Origin: Epiperipatus broadwayi
Taxonomy: Eukaryota > Onychophora > Udeonychophora > Euonychophora > Peripatidae
NCBI GenBank assembly: GCA_028023455.1
Contig: JAQFVV010013090.1
Location: 142,173 to 206,172, forward strand
Length of the DNA stretch: 64,000 nucleotides
Reading direction: 5' to 3'
Below are positions 1 through 11,030 of the stretch, piece after piece (position 1 is the stretch's first letter; each line of letters begins with the position of its first letter). The notes beneath the pieces are model-generated. The model was not told where the DNA came from. It made no database searches and was given only the letters and a program-made list of their open reading frames with translations. The position numbers and the translations under genes are program-made.

Positions 1-189
1 ATAGAATGAATTACTCTATCTTTTTCACCCAAACTATATGTATGTATAGGCATTTTTGTAACTTTTTTTTTTTTTTTATATGAAAGAAAGAGTGTTTTAG
101 ACAAGCAATCTATTTTTTGGTCATTATAATTTAGAAATATTATCAAATTCACCACTTCTTTTATTTTGCTGTAATATCTTATATAAATG

Positions 190-339
190 CAATTTATCCA
201 CTGTGCTTTAAACATTTTTTAGCAAAAACCTTTTATTGTATATATATGCACACACAGTCAAAAAATAAAATTATGTATGCATATATGTACAATAAAAGAT
301 TTTTGCTAAAAAGTGTTTAAAGAACAGTGAATAAATTGT
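190..339. mobile_element. Hairpin (MITE-like) element
   Basis: Two arms of about 55 bp, 190-245 and 283-339, are imperfect inverted complements. The left arm runs through AAACATTTTTTAGC then ACCTTTTATTGTA, and the right arm through TACAATAAAAGA then GCTAAAAAGTGTTT. No coding capacity. The small palindromic structure is that of a non-autonomous foldback or MITE-type element. No clear target duplication was seen. Confidence 0.6.
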
Positions 340-892
340 CATTATAATTTACAGAATAAAATCATCAATTCAAAAATACTTCTTAATAATCTTCCTTCAG
401 AACATCTACCATTTAAATTCAACAAATGAGTAAAATGAACTCTTAATTTATCGTTTTTTCAAAGGATCAAAAAAAAAAAAAGATAAATATATAAAAATGA
501 TAAAATGAAGTTATTAAAAATTAAAAAGATGCACTTGAATAATCATTCATTGAAGTATACAACTTAGATATTATAATCCCAAACGATCCACATCTGTTAT
601 GTGCAATATATATATATAAAGTATAAACTTCCAATAAAAATATATACTTTAATCTCTTTTGTTATGTAGATATATAATCAAATCATTAATAAAATTCCTT
701 ACTTTTTTTGGTTGTTTTCTCATCCCTGGTGTTTGCCACAGGATGGCGTTGATGCTAATCAAAAACATATACATATAACGATTCCGGGCCGGACCTAAAT
801 GATCGATTTGATCTAAAAAGATCTGATTTCTTAGATTTGTAATAAAATATTCTACTAACTAATACTATTATATGATGTTAGTTTTTTCATTT

Positions 893-1400
893 TTGTAAAT
901 GTTTATTAATCTTATCTTGTTTTTGAGTTTGTGTGTGTGTGTGTGTGTCTTTAAAGTTATGGTGTTTTTCGAATTTTTTTGACTTTACGTGTGTCTTTTT
1001 AAAATTACAGTCTTTTTTTTTTTGCAAGAGTAAATCAATAATTTTATTCAAAAGCAAGACGTAATAAGTAAATGTTTATTAATCTTATCTTGTTTTTGAG
1101 TTTGTGTGTGTGTCTTTAAAGTTACAGGGCTTTTTCTAATTTTTTTTTTTTTTTTGGACTTTATGTGTGTCTTTTTAAAGTTACGGTATTTTTTTTGCAA
1201 GAGTAAATCAATAATTTGGTTCAAAAGCAAGACGTAATAAGTCAATGTTTATTAATCTTAGATTGTTTTTTAGTTTGTGTCTTTAAAGTTACGGGGCTTA
1301 TTCTCATTTTTTTTTAACTTTATGTGTGTCTTTTTTTAAAGTTACGGTATTTTTGGTCAAGAGTAAATCAATCATTTTATTAAAACTGCAAGACGTAATT
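893..1400. repeat. Tandem array, period about 173 bp, 3 units
   Basis: The phrase AATGTTTATTAATCTTA recurs at 898, 1071 and 1244 (spacing 173). Each unit continues through a GT-run, TCTTTAAAGTTA and GCAAGAGTAAATCAAT. The copies differ mainly in homopolymer lengths. The array lies inside the TIR element at 703-2345. Confidence 0.85.
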
Positions 1401-1429
1401 CTAAATCTATCAAAAGTAACGTAATTTAT

Positions 1430-1960
1430 ATACTACAATTTAGAAATGATACCCGACTACAATTAGTAAGGATCGTCATTGAAAGACTCAATTGAAAAAT
1501 GATACCCGACTAATTTCCGTTTTCTTTTTTTTTTGGGGGGGACAGTAATGAATCAGAAAGTGGGTTGTTTTTGTTAAGTCAGTCTATATAAAAAGAGTAC
1601 CGTTATTGAAATACTAAATTTAAAAATGATAGCCAACTAATTTGCGTTTCTTTTGACAGTAATTAATCAGAAAGTGGGTTTCTTTTTTTTTTTTTGGTAA
1701 ATCTTGTGTATATATAAAAACAAACAAACCGTAATTCAAATACTCCATTGAAAAAATCAAACCCCGTTGAATTTGCTTTTTTTTTTTTTAAAGACAGTAA
1801 TTAATCAGGAACTGGGTTGTTTTTGTTAGTGTGTAGATATAAAAACTAATCTTATTTTGAAATAATAAAGGTAACAAAAAAAATACCCAACTAATTTTAT
1901 TTTTCAGAGACACTGGGTTGTTTTTGTTTGTGCGTATATATACACCTGGGTCTCTTTTTA
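1430..1960. repeat. Tandem array, period about 112-138 bp, 4 units
   Basis: The motif GACAGTAAT-AATCAG-AA-TGGGTT recurs at 1541, 1655 and 1793, with a decayed copy near 1905. Each copy is followed by a GT- or TA-rich spacer and an AAAATGATACCCGACTAA-like segment. This is a second, distinct array inside the same TIR element. Confidence 0.75.
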
Positions 1961-2005
1961 TGCGGACTTATTTAACACGATTTTGAAGTTGTGCAATTCG
2001 TGTTT

Positions 2006-2113
2006 CACCAGAAGTCGAACTCCAATAATGCGCTATTACTTTAAATAATAAATTTCGCACACTTACGTTACATTGAAAGTAATAGCACATTATTGAAATT
2101 TGACTTTCAACTT
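2006..2113. repeat. Inverted repeat near the right end of the TIR element
   Basis: 2006-2043 (AGTCGAACTCCAATAATGCG, CTATTACTTTAA) is the imperfect inverted complement of 2073-2113, with a loop of about 30 bp. A subterminal hairpin of this kind occurs in several rolling-circle and foldback families, but that alone is not enough to classify the element. Confidence 0.6.
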
Positions 2114-3599
2114 AGTAATTTCAATATTTTCAGTGCTTTATAATAGTAAGATTTTATGCAATAATGAAATTAAAATCATGGATTTCCACATTTTATGTAT
2201 ACACACATTAAATTTTATAAGATTATAATGTAAATTTGTTCAAACATTGTGCGTGTTAATTTTGCATTTTAAATCACATTCTGTTTTTAAAAAATAACGA
2301 CATCTCGAGGTGAACACCAGGAATGAGAAAACAACCCTTTTTTTATATTTTGAAATCTAAAGAAAGGAAAAAATGAAAAATTAAATTCACATTCTGGAGA
2401 TCAATCATTTGATCAAAGGATTTGACAATCTGTAATCACATAGATTTTTATAGAGAATATATAATTTGTACAGCCACATTTGCTTTAAAAATTGAAATTT
2501 TAAATGCGCGCGCACACACACACATACATATTATAACATATTATAGTGGAATACTATATTGACAGTCCCAAAATCTGCTGATTTACTTAGCTGATATCCA
2601 AAAAAAAATAATAATATTTTTTTTTACATTTCTAGTTCACAATGTAACCATCATTCTGCAATGTTGCAATCAATCATAAAATGTTACGTTTGTTGCAAAT
2701 AGCTTCTACCTTTATAAGAAGCATGTGATATTTATTATAGTACAGGTAATAATTTAATAATCATTTAGACATTGCATATTTTGCACTTTATCAAGAACAA
2801 TTTCTATTACAAAAAAATGAAAAAAAGAAGATTAATAACTTTATTTTTATTTCTCCTTTATAATTTATATAATAATTTTTAAAAATATTCTTAATGGTAT
2901 ATTAACTTGAAATAGTTATAAAGTATTATATCTTTCAAAATTTGTTTTCATTTGTTATAAATATATTTTTTATCTAAAAATGTTGCTTTTTTTTTGTTAA
3001 TTATTTTTGTTCATTCAGTAAGGTCTGCTATAAGAAACATAATTGGCTCCATAAATTCTTTATAATATCTGTTCATTGTAGCTTATATTGAAATATGTAT
3101 ATTAAGGATAACGAGAAAAATATTATATAAAATAAAATTTAAAAATATACATAAAATTGCTGTTTGTACTGGATAGTTTAATTCTGATGAAAACTAAAAT
3201 TCAATTTTCAAATGCATAACATGTTAACAAACTTATCCTAATAAAAATTTGAAGATTGTTGATCTTAGAATTTCTACTCTTTTGTTTGGAAATTATTGTT
3301 CTCTTGAAACTGCATTCTAATTCTTGTTTTTAAATATTATTGATAACTAAAATCAATCTTTGAAAACCATAAACAAATTTATGTTTCAAAGGAACTTTAT
3401 TAAGACCAAAATGATTTTACATGATTTCTTTACATGAAGATTAAATATAATCTGTGTACAAATTTTCAAGTCAGCGTTGAGACTTGCATATGTATACCTA
3501 CAAAGAATTTAGGTTTTTACATATATGTTTTATGGTGATTCAAATTGTATTTCTATCAGTATTCTGTTATTTATTAACAATGCAGTTCATGTGTTCAGA

Positions 3600-4090
3600 G
3601 TAAAAGTTCATTTATCTCGACTAGTGTGATTGGAAGACTTTCTTCAGGCCCTGGTCTGTTGTGATGAGGATGCTGAGGAACAAAAAAAAACCCTCATCAT
3701 GGATAGTAGAACACTGTGATGGACATGTTTTGGTGATGGTTATTAATAAAATTGACCATTTGCTCATTCAGGAGGGACAGATCTAGTCAATGTTTGTTTA
3801 TAGGTTGGACTACTCTTTAAGAAGTACCATATGGCTGCAAAAATGTCCGGGAAGCTATAACGCAATCTCATGTTTTTAACTAGACTAATTTATTGGTAAA
3901 TGCGGATGGGTGCCTCCTGTTGTTGTTGCCAGCAGGTGCACCAGAAGGAAAACACGATAAAAGTGGTTGCACGTGCTGTGGGGATAAGTGATTTTTGGAA
4001 AAGCTGAATTATATGTTGTATGGAGGTGGTGGCTGCCAATACGTGTTTAACATGATTTGTTGTGTAGAGTTGAATGCTTGGCAAATTTAC
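3600..4090. other. Less A/T-rich unexplained segment
   Basis: Base composition is clearly more balanced than the flanks, and A/T runs are nearly absent. The minus-strand ORF at 3890-4084 (64 codons) lies in it, and neighbouring frames are broken by stops. The text suggests a decayed coding or transposon sequence, but no motif could be assigned. No splice-site pair with an open phase was found, so it is not called an exon. Confidence 0.35.
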
Positions 4091-4368
4091 AGTATTAAAA
4101 ATCTTTTTTTTTTCAGTTTTCTCATTTGAATTTTTTTCTTCTTGATAATAAATTTCTTATTTTTTCTGTCATCATAGTAAAAGCATTATCTAAACAAACA
4201 TTATTTAAAATCATTTTACTTCTGCTTGAAAATTATTTTTTTCCTTGGCACTATAGTCTAACTTTTGTAATGACTCATATTGGTAACTAATTTTCACTAA
4301 TAAAAATTACTTCACTTTGGCTTTTTCATTGGGAAATTATTTCTTTTTTGATTACTTTAATTAGTTTT

Positions 4369-4795
4369 AAACAATATTTATCTAAATCGCATGTTGAAAA
4401 TTGATAATAAATTGAAAGTATGCTAGCCTTTCACATGAGCAATTATAACTGAGACAGCCAATCAGATTTTAAACAGCTATCTAACGCGATTTAGATAAAT
4501 ATTGTTTACAAACGTTGCTGCTATGAAAATTGCGGTATAGTAAATCTGAGATTTCGTGCCGTAATATATTATATTTATAACACAATGAATGATAATTGTA
4601 TTTGTTTATATATTTAAAGCTTTCGGACTAAGATGCTTAAGACTGGCTTATATATATAAAAGTTAAGTTTAGAAAAGGTTGGTATCAACCTTTTCGTGTC
4701 TTAGCTTGATTGTTTATTAGATGGCTGTTTAAAATCTGATTGGCTGTCTCAGTTATAATTGCGCATGTGAAAGGCTAGCATACTTTCAATTTATT
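4369..4795. mobile_element. Foldback element with 13-bp target duplication
   Basis: Arms 4407-4482 and 4721-4793 are inverted complements with only a few differences (block AGACAGCCAATCAGATTTTA and its complement). A second, nested inverted pair, 4369-4390 and 4486-4507 (GCGATTTAGATAAATATTGT), overlaps the left side. The identical 13-mer TTTAATTAGTTTT lies at 4356-4368 and 4796-4808, directly outside, and is the likely target-site duplication. The interior has no coding capacity. Confidence 0.7.
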
Positions 4796-6086
4796 TTTAA
4801 TTAGTTTTCTAATTTTGCTTTTTTCAGAATTTCCGAAATGTCTTATTCATTATAATATTTGCATTTGTTGATGATTTTATAGCTTTTTCATTCAGATTTT
4901 TTTTTTCAGAACAACATTAATCATCTTACTGACATTGATTTTTAGGATTATGGCTAAAATTATTAAAATGTATATAAAAAGATTAATTAAAAAATAAAAA
5001 TTATAAAATATACTTTATATTTTCACTGCTAAAAATACAAATATACAGGTAGGCAAACTAAATTGATAACTTAAGCTTTAGGAAAAATGACAAAGATATA
5101 TTTATAGAAAAATATGTTCATTCATTATTATAATTTTACCTACAATTCCATTCCATAACTTCCATCATACAATATGTAATTACATATAAATGTAAATAAT
5201 ACTCCACTACACATATCCTTTACTAAACTATCATATTTAAAACAAACTATATTTATACAAATTCAATTAATACATCATTGAAAAGGAAATTAGTACAACT
5301 TTCGAAAATAATACCATAGTATATTTTATGTATATCATACTAATCATAAGCATATGTAATGTATATAAAACTTTTTTTGTTTTTACAATAGCTAAAAAAT
5401 GAGTAATTTAACTTTTTCCCCATTGTTTTAGATAAAATAATTGCTTATTTACTCATAATTAAGTTTCAGTAAGAATGTTGTTTAATAAATTCTAAGCAAT
5501 TTCACCGACGTCATTCAGTCAAAAAACATCGTAAATGGTAATTTAAAGTAAGAATTCTACTCACGCTCTCCTCAACAGTTCTTCAGATTTGCTCATATAA
5601 AAGAATTTGAGTTGTAGGAATAAGAGGATCCTTTTTATTCCTGCATAAATACCATATCTTGGATTGAAGAGGACAGTATTCATTTATTTAACACTCTCAA
5701 AAGGTGCATGCTCAATTAGCTTGAAAGGATGATATTTGAATGTAATATAATTTGTTTTAAAAATCAAGATTTCAAATATACATCAAATCCCCCCCCACAC
5801 ACACACACACACACTATGTTCTTTCAACATTTAAAAAATTATTTAACTTAAACTTTCCTCCCAAAACATATTATATACATGTATGTTAAGTTCTTTGCCG
5901 AAGATAGCTTGGGTTAATTAAGTAATACAACCAAGTGATAACATATGACCATTGCCTGTGATTGTTTGCCATTACTTGTCATTTTCTTAATATAATTTAT
6001 TAATAATATAATACACCATATCCATCTTAATTGACACTCTACAATGCAATTTAACATATGATTTATTTTATCTCCTCTTGCCTACA

Positions 6087-6114
6087 GTTTCAACTGTTCA
6101 GCAGTCATCATCAG
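6087..6114 (-). ncRNA. Hammerhead-like core in Penelope family 3 tail (left copy)
   Basis: Read on the minus strand, CTGATGA is followed by a short hairpin (GACUG/CAGUU around CUGAA) and then GAAAC, with UGUA next. These are the conserved core strings of a hammerhead ribozyme, and Penelope-like elements are known to carry such motifs. An extra U between CTGATGA and stem II, and a helix III of only two pairs, make activity uncertain. Confidence 0.4.
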
Positions 6115-7010
6115 AGCTACAACATTTAAACATATACAATTAATATACACACATACATATACATATAAATGTAAAAATAAAAAACATTTCAAAGACTCCA
6201 ACTATTAGCTAAAATATGGATGTTTAATATCTCTACAATCTAAAACCTCTTTATCCCACATTTATGTTTAATTAACTTCTTTTATATAAAAATTTTATTT
6301 TATATTTTAATGTTTATTTCTTCATATTCTAATCATTTAAATTTTAGATTTGCCCTTTAATCTAATTTATTTCTTCTATTTTAATTACTTATATATTATA
6401 CATTAATCAATAACAATAATATTAACATAATATCCTTATAATTTTATTTCCTCTTAATTTGTAATTTTTTAACTAATTTTACCTTTTAAAAAAACACTCA
6501 GCACTCTTCCTCCTATAACCAAAATAACTTTCAAAAATTTTATTTCTTTATTTTCTTCACCTCTCTGCCCTCTATGAACACGTTCTGAAACTATACTTTA
6601 TTCTAAATCTTTAAAATCTACGCTTACCTATTCATTAACAAAAATATTCCTACAAAATTAATGTTTTGAAACCCTGATCCTTATTAAGAAATGGCCTAAT
6701 GCTTCTAATCAATATTTTAATACTTCCCTTTTCAAACTTTATGCCCTGTCTCTAATGATCTCCTATAATATCTATGCTGAGTCAAAATTGAATTCTTTGT
6801 TTCACCCACATAACTATTCCTAATATTTTTTTCTTTACAAGATTTACTCTATTCTATATAAAAGAAGTTAAGTATAAATGTGGGATAAAGAGGTTTTAGA
6901 TTGTAGAGATATTAAAGATCTATATTTAAGCTAATAGTTGGAGTGTTTGAAATGTTTTTTATTTCTATTTTTATATTTATATGTATATTTGTATATGTAT
7001 GTTTTTATAT

Positions 7011-8743
7011 TGTACCGGGTCGAACCGCTGAAACTACTTACTTATACGTATATATAAGTTTTGACCGGTTTCAAACTCCTTCATAATACATTTATAATCT
7101 TATAAATGTTACGTGAACGAACCGGCACGTTCGAGCAAAATGGGAGATCTTATTGATAGCTTTAACTATCAACAATGGCCCATCTCGGCTGCTAGATTCA
7201 AACCCCTACTATCCAAATACTTTATTTGTTTCGGGGTAAACCCCGGGGCGCCAGCTAGTCTGAAGACTAATGTATTCGGGCAGTAGGCTCATAATCCAGC
7301 GCTCGAAACATTCCCTAAAACTAGCTCAGTCTAATTTTAATTCAATAACAAAATTATACAACATTAGTGGTGGAAAGAATTAATAAAAGGTTGGTAAAAA
7401 GAATTGACCGACAAACAAAGTTTAAGTTTGAAGACATTTTATTTTAATTAACATTAATTAAGTTTAAAGATAATTTATTACCCAACATTTATTGACTAAA
7501 TTTAAACATCTTTATAAATCTAATATAATACACACACATGTTTAAAGTAACATTTCTAAACTAGTTTAAATATTCTTGTAGATTTTAATAGTAGAACACT
7601 GGTATTTATCTAATTTAACTAATAACACTGATATAATGATCACGCACATATTAACTCATATAGCATTCACAAATATAATAATAAAGTATTAATAGCATTT
7701 GAAACTTAAACACACATATTAATAGTTCATTTTATGTATGATAGAGTTCATATAATTTGAATCTTGAATATTTACGAATTACAGCAGTGGCTACTACGTA
7801 TAAATGATAATAAATAAATGTTTACCTAGGATTTTTGGAACGGGGATATTGCTTGTTGTTGGCTGCTTCTGCTGCTTCTGATGGATTATATCTAACTGGT
7901 TAGATTTGGACGTTTCTTGAAGAGATTTATGCAAATCCATTGGCTTTATTCATGAAGACAGTTGAACGTTTGATGGAGGATTTCTGAGTTGTTATGCAGA
8001 CATTATTTCACAGGCAGGTTTTGATGATCTTGTTGGACTAAAAAGGCTGAAGCACGAGTGTATATTTCCAAAAGCTGCTCAACAATGCATTTTTGTTTCT
8101 GTATACATAATAGAAATTCACTGTTATCTCAACTGCAATAAGACTGTCACTGCAAACTAGACTGAAAAACTCTCTCAATTAATTGTCCAATAACAAAAAA
8201 GTCTATTTATACCTGCGACGTGTTGTCCATGTAATATCCTCCGGCAAATATCTGATGTCGAATTTCATTGGTAATTAATCCTATGACAACATGTTTTTTT
8301 GATTGATTGTTTAATTAGTAGTAGCTATTTCAAAATGTGTTGTTTTCATATCTTTAATTAGTAGCGCACTGCTGTGTTTTTTTAAATATATTTTTCATTT
8401 ATTTATAATATTTAATACTGATACATTTATTTTACATTCGCACGCACATATATAATTTTATTCTACACATCAAAACTAGTTTTAATACTATTTTTTTTTT
8501 ATTCAATTCGAATGAAAAGAGATTTATATTTTGAAGCTTTTAATTTATAATAATAACACTCTTTAACTTTTATGAACTCTTAGTTTTATCTTTTCTAAAC
8601 AAAACTCCCCCTCTCCCCTTTTAATCAATTAATTTCTATTTTTTTTTTCAAACTCTTTTACGAAAGATTTTTTTTTTTTTTATTTTAATAATTTTTTTAG
8701 ACAAAATTATTTTATATACATGTACCAAATTGGCCTTGGCACA
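7011..8743. mobile_element. Solo-LTR-like insertion, copy 1
   Basis: 1733-bp segment starting TGTACC and ending GGCACA (the TG...CA ends typical of LTRs), with ATAT on both sides as a possible 4-bp duplication. It interrupts the right arm of the Penelope family-3 pair exactly at its borders. No coding sequence. Internal landmarks shared with the copy at 61700-63419 are a CTGCTA-ATTCAAACCCC block (7186-7204), TTACCTAGGATTTT, and the terminal ACATGTA...ACA. The LTR interpretation rests on the ends and on absence of coding capacity; the parent element is unknown. Confidence 0.5.
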
Positions 8744-8801
8744 ATATATATTGGTATATGTATAGATAAGTATTAATTGTATATGTTTAAATGTTGTGGC
8801 T

Positions 8802-8829
8802 CTGATGATGATTACTGGACAGTTGAAAC
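8802..8829 (+). ncRNA. Hammerhead-like core in Penelope family 3 tail (right copy)
   Basis: Second copy, on the plus strand, of the motif at 6087-6114: CTGATGA at 8802-8808 and GAAAC at 8825-8829. Stem II here is reduced to ACUG/CAGU and the surroundings differ by point changes. The core strings are identical in the two copies although the spacer has diverged. Confidence 0.4.
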
Positions 8830-9048
8830 TGTAGGCAAGAGGAGATAAAATAAATCATATGTTAAACTGAATTGTAGAGTGTCAATTAAGGTGTATATGG
8901 TGTATTATATTATATATAATTCAGTAATGCAAATAAGAAGTGGAAGGAAATTTTAATAAAATTTATTCTATTATTTCAATTTAAGAACATTATAAACTTT
9001 AATGATCCTACATTATATAAGCAAGAAAATATTTAACTAATATCATAC

Positions 9049-9177
9049 CTCAGTCTGGAGATCAAAATAGGCTCTTCTTTCTTCAAGTCGTTCTCTATTA
9101 AAGTTGGTATTGAATTCTGCTGCAGATTTAATTGCCTTTTTAATATATTGCTTCATCTTGCTCTGTTCTACAGATGG
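9049..9177 (-). CDS. PHF10: PHF10 exon F (end of SAY core, RRAYFDLQT)
   Basis: 129-nt exon, 43 codons, phase 0 at both ends. The acceptor is TTTTAG just above 9177 and the donor GAG|GTATGA. It encodes [20 protein letters not shown], then [20 protein letters not shown] and QTE. This matches vertebrate PHF10 [35 protein letters not shown] nearly residue for residue. It is the last exon visible. The next one, expected to start near VIQVPQGKYKVLP, was searched for by eye on the minus strand from 9048 to 1 and not found, so intron 6 is longer than 9 kb or the exon was missed. Confidence 0.95.
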
Positions 9178-10095
9178 CTAAAATTGGAATTAAAAAAGCA
9201 TATTTTATAATAAGAACATATATATGCATCTTATAAGATATGAACACAATGATTTTTTAACAATTTAATTTTGTAAACTGATACATTAAAATCAAAGACA
9301 ATCAACATATTTTAATCATTCTAGAAAGCTGACTCACAGTCTATCTGCACTGATTGAAGAAAAACATCTCATTATTAGTCAGTCCAGACATTCTAAAAGT
9401 TATATAGTACATTTTCTTCCATATCTACAATTTCTATATTCACAGTTTCAATTATCTTTGATTCAAAAAAAAATTAAAAAAAATAATACAGTATAATTTA
9501 ACAAGGCAATTTAAATGCTGGGTGGTACAATTGCAAAATATCAGAAGCAAGTAGAAACAAAAGTCTCCATCTCCCAATTATACAACTCTTGGTTTGTTTG
9601 TTGTTGTTTTTTTTTGAAGAATCTAAATTTATGCTAAAAATTTAAATAAACATTAATTTTATTTCCTTTAGTTTTGTATATACATATTTTTAGACATTGT
9701 ATAAATTTATTTTATTAATAACAATCCTTATTTTTATATAACATAAAATTTTAAAAAAGTTGTAAATAAATAATATGCTTTTATTGGGGGAAAAAAGTAA
9801 TATGTCAGAAGTTGATTTTAATTGATTTATATCCCTGAGAGCTCTAGTTTTAATAAAAAAAAATTAAAATAATTCTGAATCCAATATAGTTTAAACAAAG
9901 TAATTTTTCTTCAGTAATTTTAAGTAAATTAATTACAGCATTGATCATGAACTGAATAGAGCTACTAGATTATTCAGCTCACTCACTGCAATTAGTTTAT
10001 TAAGTATTTACTAAACTTTTTTTTTAATTTCTTTTCAAAATGGATGGATGTATATATATATTAAAGATGATAAAGTTTAAATAAAAGAGGCATAT

Positions 10096-10640
10096 ATGCA
10101 GAAATTAGAAATTGAGAAAGAATATATTAAAATTGGTTATAATGGAAAAGTAATTAGGAAAATTTTAAATACCAGAAATGGAAGTTATATAAAAGGGAAG
10201 AATAAGAGAATAGATAAAGTTAAGAAGTGGATTTCAATTACATATTTAACTGAAGTATATGTAATAGTGAAGAAATATAAGTTAAATGATGAAGTAAATA
10301 TAAGATGAATAAAAATGGATATGCAACGCAAAAATGAATGATAGTATTGATAATAAAATAGAAATTGTTTATATAATTACATGTGACAATGAAATAAGAT
10401 ATATATAGAGCAGACAGGGAAAAGTGCAATTGAAAAATCTAAAGAACATAATAGGGCAATAAAAAGGAAAGATACTAAGTCTTGATCATATAATTATTAT
10501 TTAGAAAAAGGACATATGATAAATTGTGAGGAAAATATAAAGATAATAAAGTATAGTAAAATTTTAAAAAAAGAACATATTATGAAACATTATATATACA
10601 AGAAAACATAGATAAATGTATTAATATGATAAATGGTTTG
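10096..10640 (+). pseudogene. Decayed Penelope-like GIY-YIG remnant, family 2
   Basis: A 70-codon ORF (10096-10308) ends in a lysine-rich stretch with ITYLTEVYVIVKKYKLNDEV, resembling the linker between the reverse transcriptase and endonuclease of Penelope-like proteins. After stops and frameshifts, VYIITCDNE and RYI (10367-10406) are followed by QTGKSAIEKSKEHNRAIKRK and YYLEKGHMINCEENIKIIK. This is the GIY-YIG endonuclease order: VYIITC, RYIGQTG-like, S---EH, LE-GH. The canonical glycine of the second motif is lost in the frameshift. No reverse transcriptase domain remains. Non-functional. Confidence 0.65.
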
Positions 10641-11030
10641 AGAATATTGGAAGAGAATTGATCATTGTTAGGTAAGTGGAAGCTGTAATATATATGAAGG
10701 TATAGGTATATGTATATATATATTAATAATTTAAAACAGGAATTGTTTGTTTGATGATAGATAGTAATTATAAGAAAGAAAAAAGAGGAATATGAGAATG
10801 CATAATGGGTGTATATACATTAATAAGATCAATGGATCGATAAAATTGGGAAGAAAGTTGTCAACATTAGAAAATTGAAAGCTGATATATTATATGAATG
10901 TATATATACATATATGTCTTGATAATATAAGATGGGAATTATTGGTTTGATGATAGATATGTTAATTATAAGGTAGAAAAAGACGAATAAGAGAATGTAT
11001 AATGGATGGATGTATATGTGTGTAAATTTA
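10640..11030. repeat. Diverged tandem pair, about 195 bp
   Basis: Two copies follow the family-2 Penelope remnant. The landmark GGAATT, then GTTTGATGATAGATA, then AGAATG-ATAATGG occurs near 10740-10805 and again near 10934-11005. Copies are perhaps 75% alike. They may be the duplicated 3' tail of the Penelope remnant. Confidence 0.55.

Larger units (their letters stand above)
703..2345. mobile_element. Non-autonomous TIR element with internal tandem arrays
   Basis: Ends at 703-748 and 2299-2345 are inverted complements over about 46 bp (roughly 80% identical). Both contain the block GGTTGTTTTCTCAT-CCTGGTGTT reading inward. Between them lie two tandem arrays and a hairpin, and no open reading frame longer than 65 codons. 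A TIR element without transposase whose body is made of minisatellite units resembles non-autonomous elements described in molluscs and other invertebrates. The family cannot be named from the ends alone, and no clear target duplication was found. Confidence 0.6.
6004..8914. mobile_element. Penelope-like element, family 3: inverted pair interrupted by an LTR-like insertion
   Basis: The left part (minus strand, 7010 down to 6004) contains a decayed GIY-YIG stretch near 6790-6812 (YVGETKNS, then QHR and LETGHKV), followed by a 3' tail. The right part (plus strand, 6850-7010 continuing at 8744-8914) is a second copy of that tail in the opposite orientation, so the tails point outward. The right tail is cut in two at 7010/8744 by the repeat at 7011-8743: aligning it to the left tail closes the gap almost exactly there. 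Each tail contains a CTGATGA...GAAAC motif. Coding frames are full of stops. A target duplication is not clear because both flanks are TA-rich. Confidence 0.65.
1..9048 (-). other. PHF10 intron 6 (incomplete), repeat-filled
   Basis: No host exon recognised. It holds a hairpin element near 190-339, a TIR element with tandem arrays at 703-2345, a foldback element at 4369-4795, and the Penelope pair with nested LTR-like repeat at 6004-8914. The stretch 2346-3600 is A/T-rich with nothing recognisable. 3600-4090 is less A/T-rich and unexplained. 4810-6003 is A/T-rich with a C9(CA)n microsatellite at about 5790-5815. Short ORFs in this stretch have no family resemblance and are taken as chance. Confidence 0.6.

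Noticed and set aside
5540-5640. Possible minus-strand exon ending in a GTGAGT-like donor
   Set aside because: The short frame (MSKSEELLRRA) has no acceptor in phase and no similarity to the PHF10 region expected after exon F.
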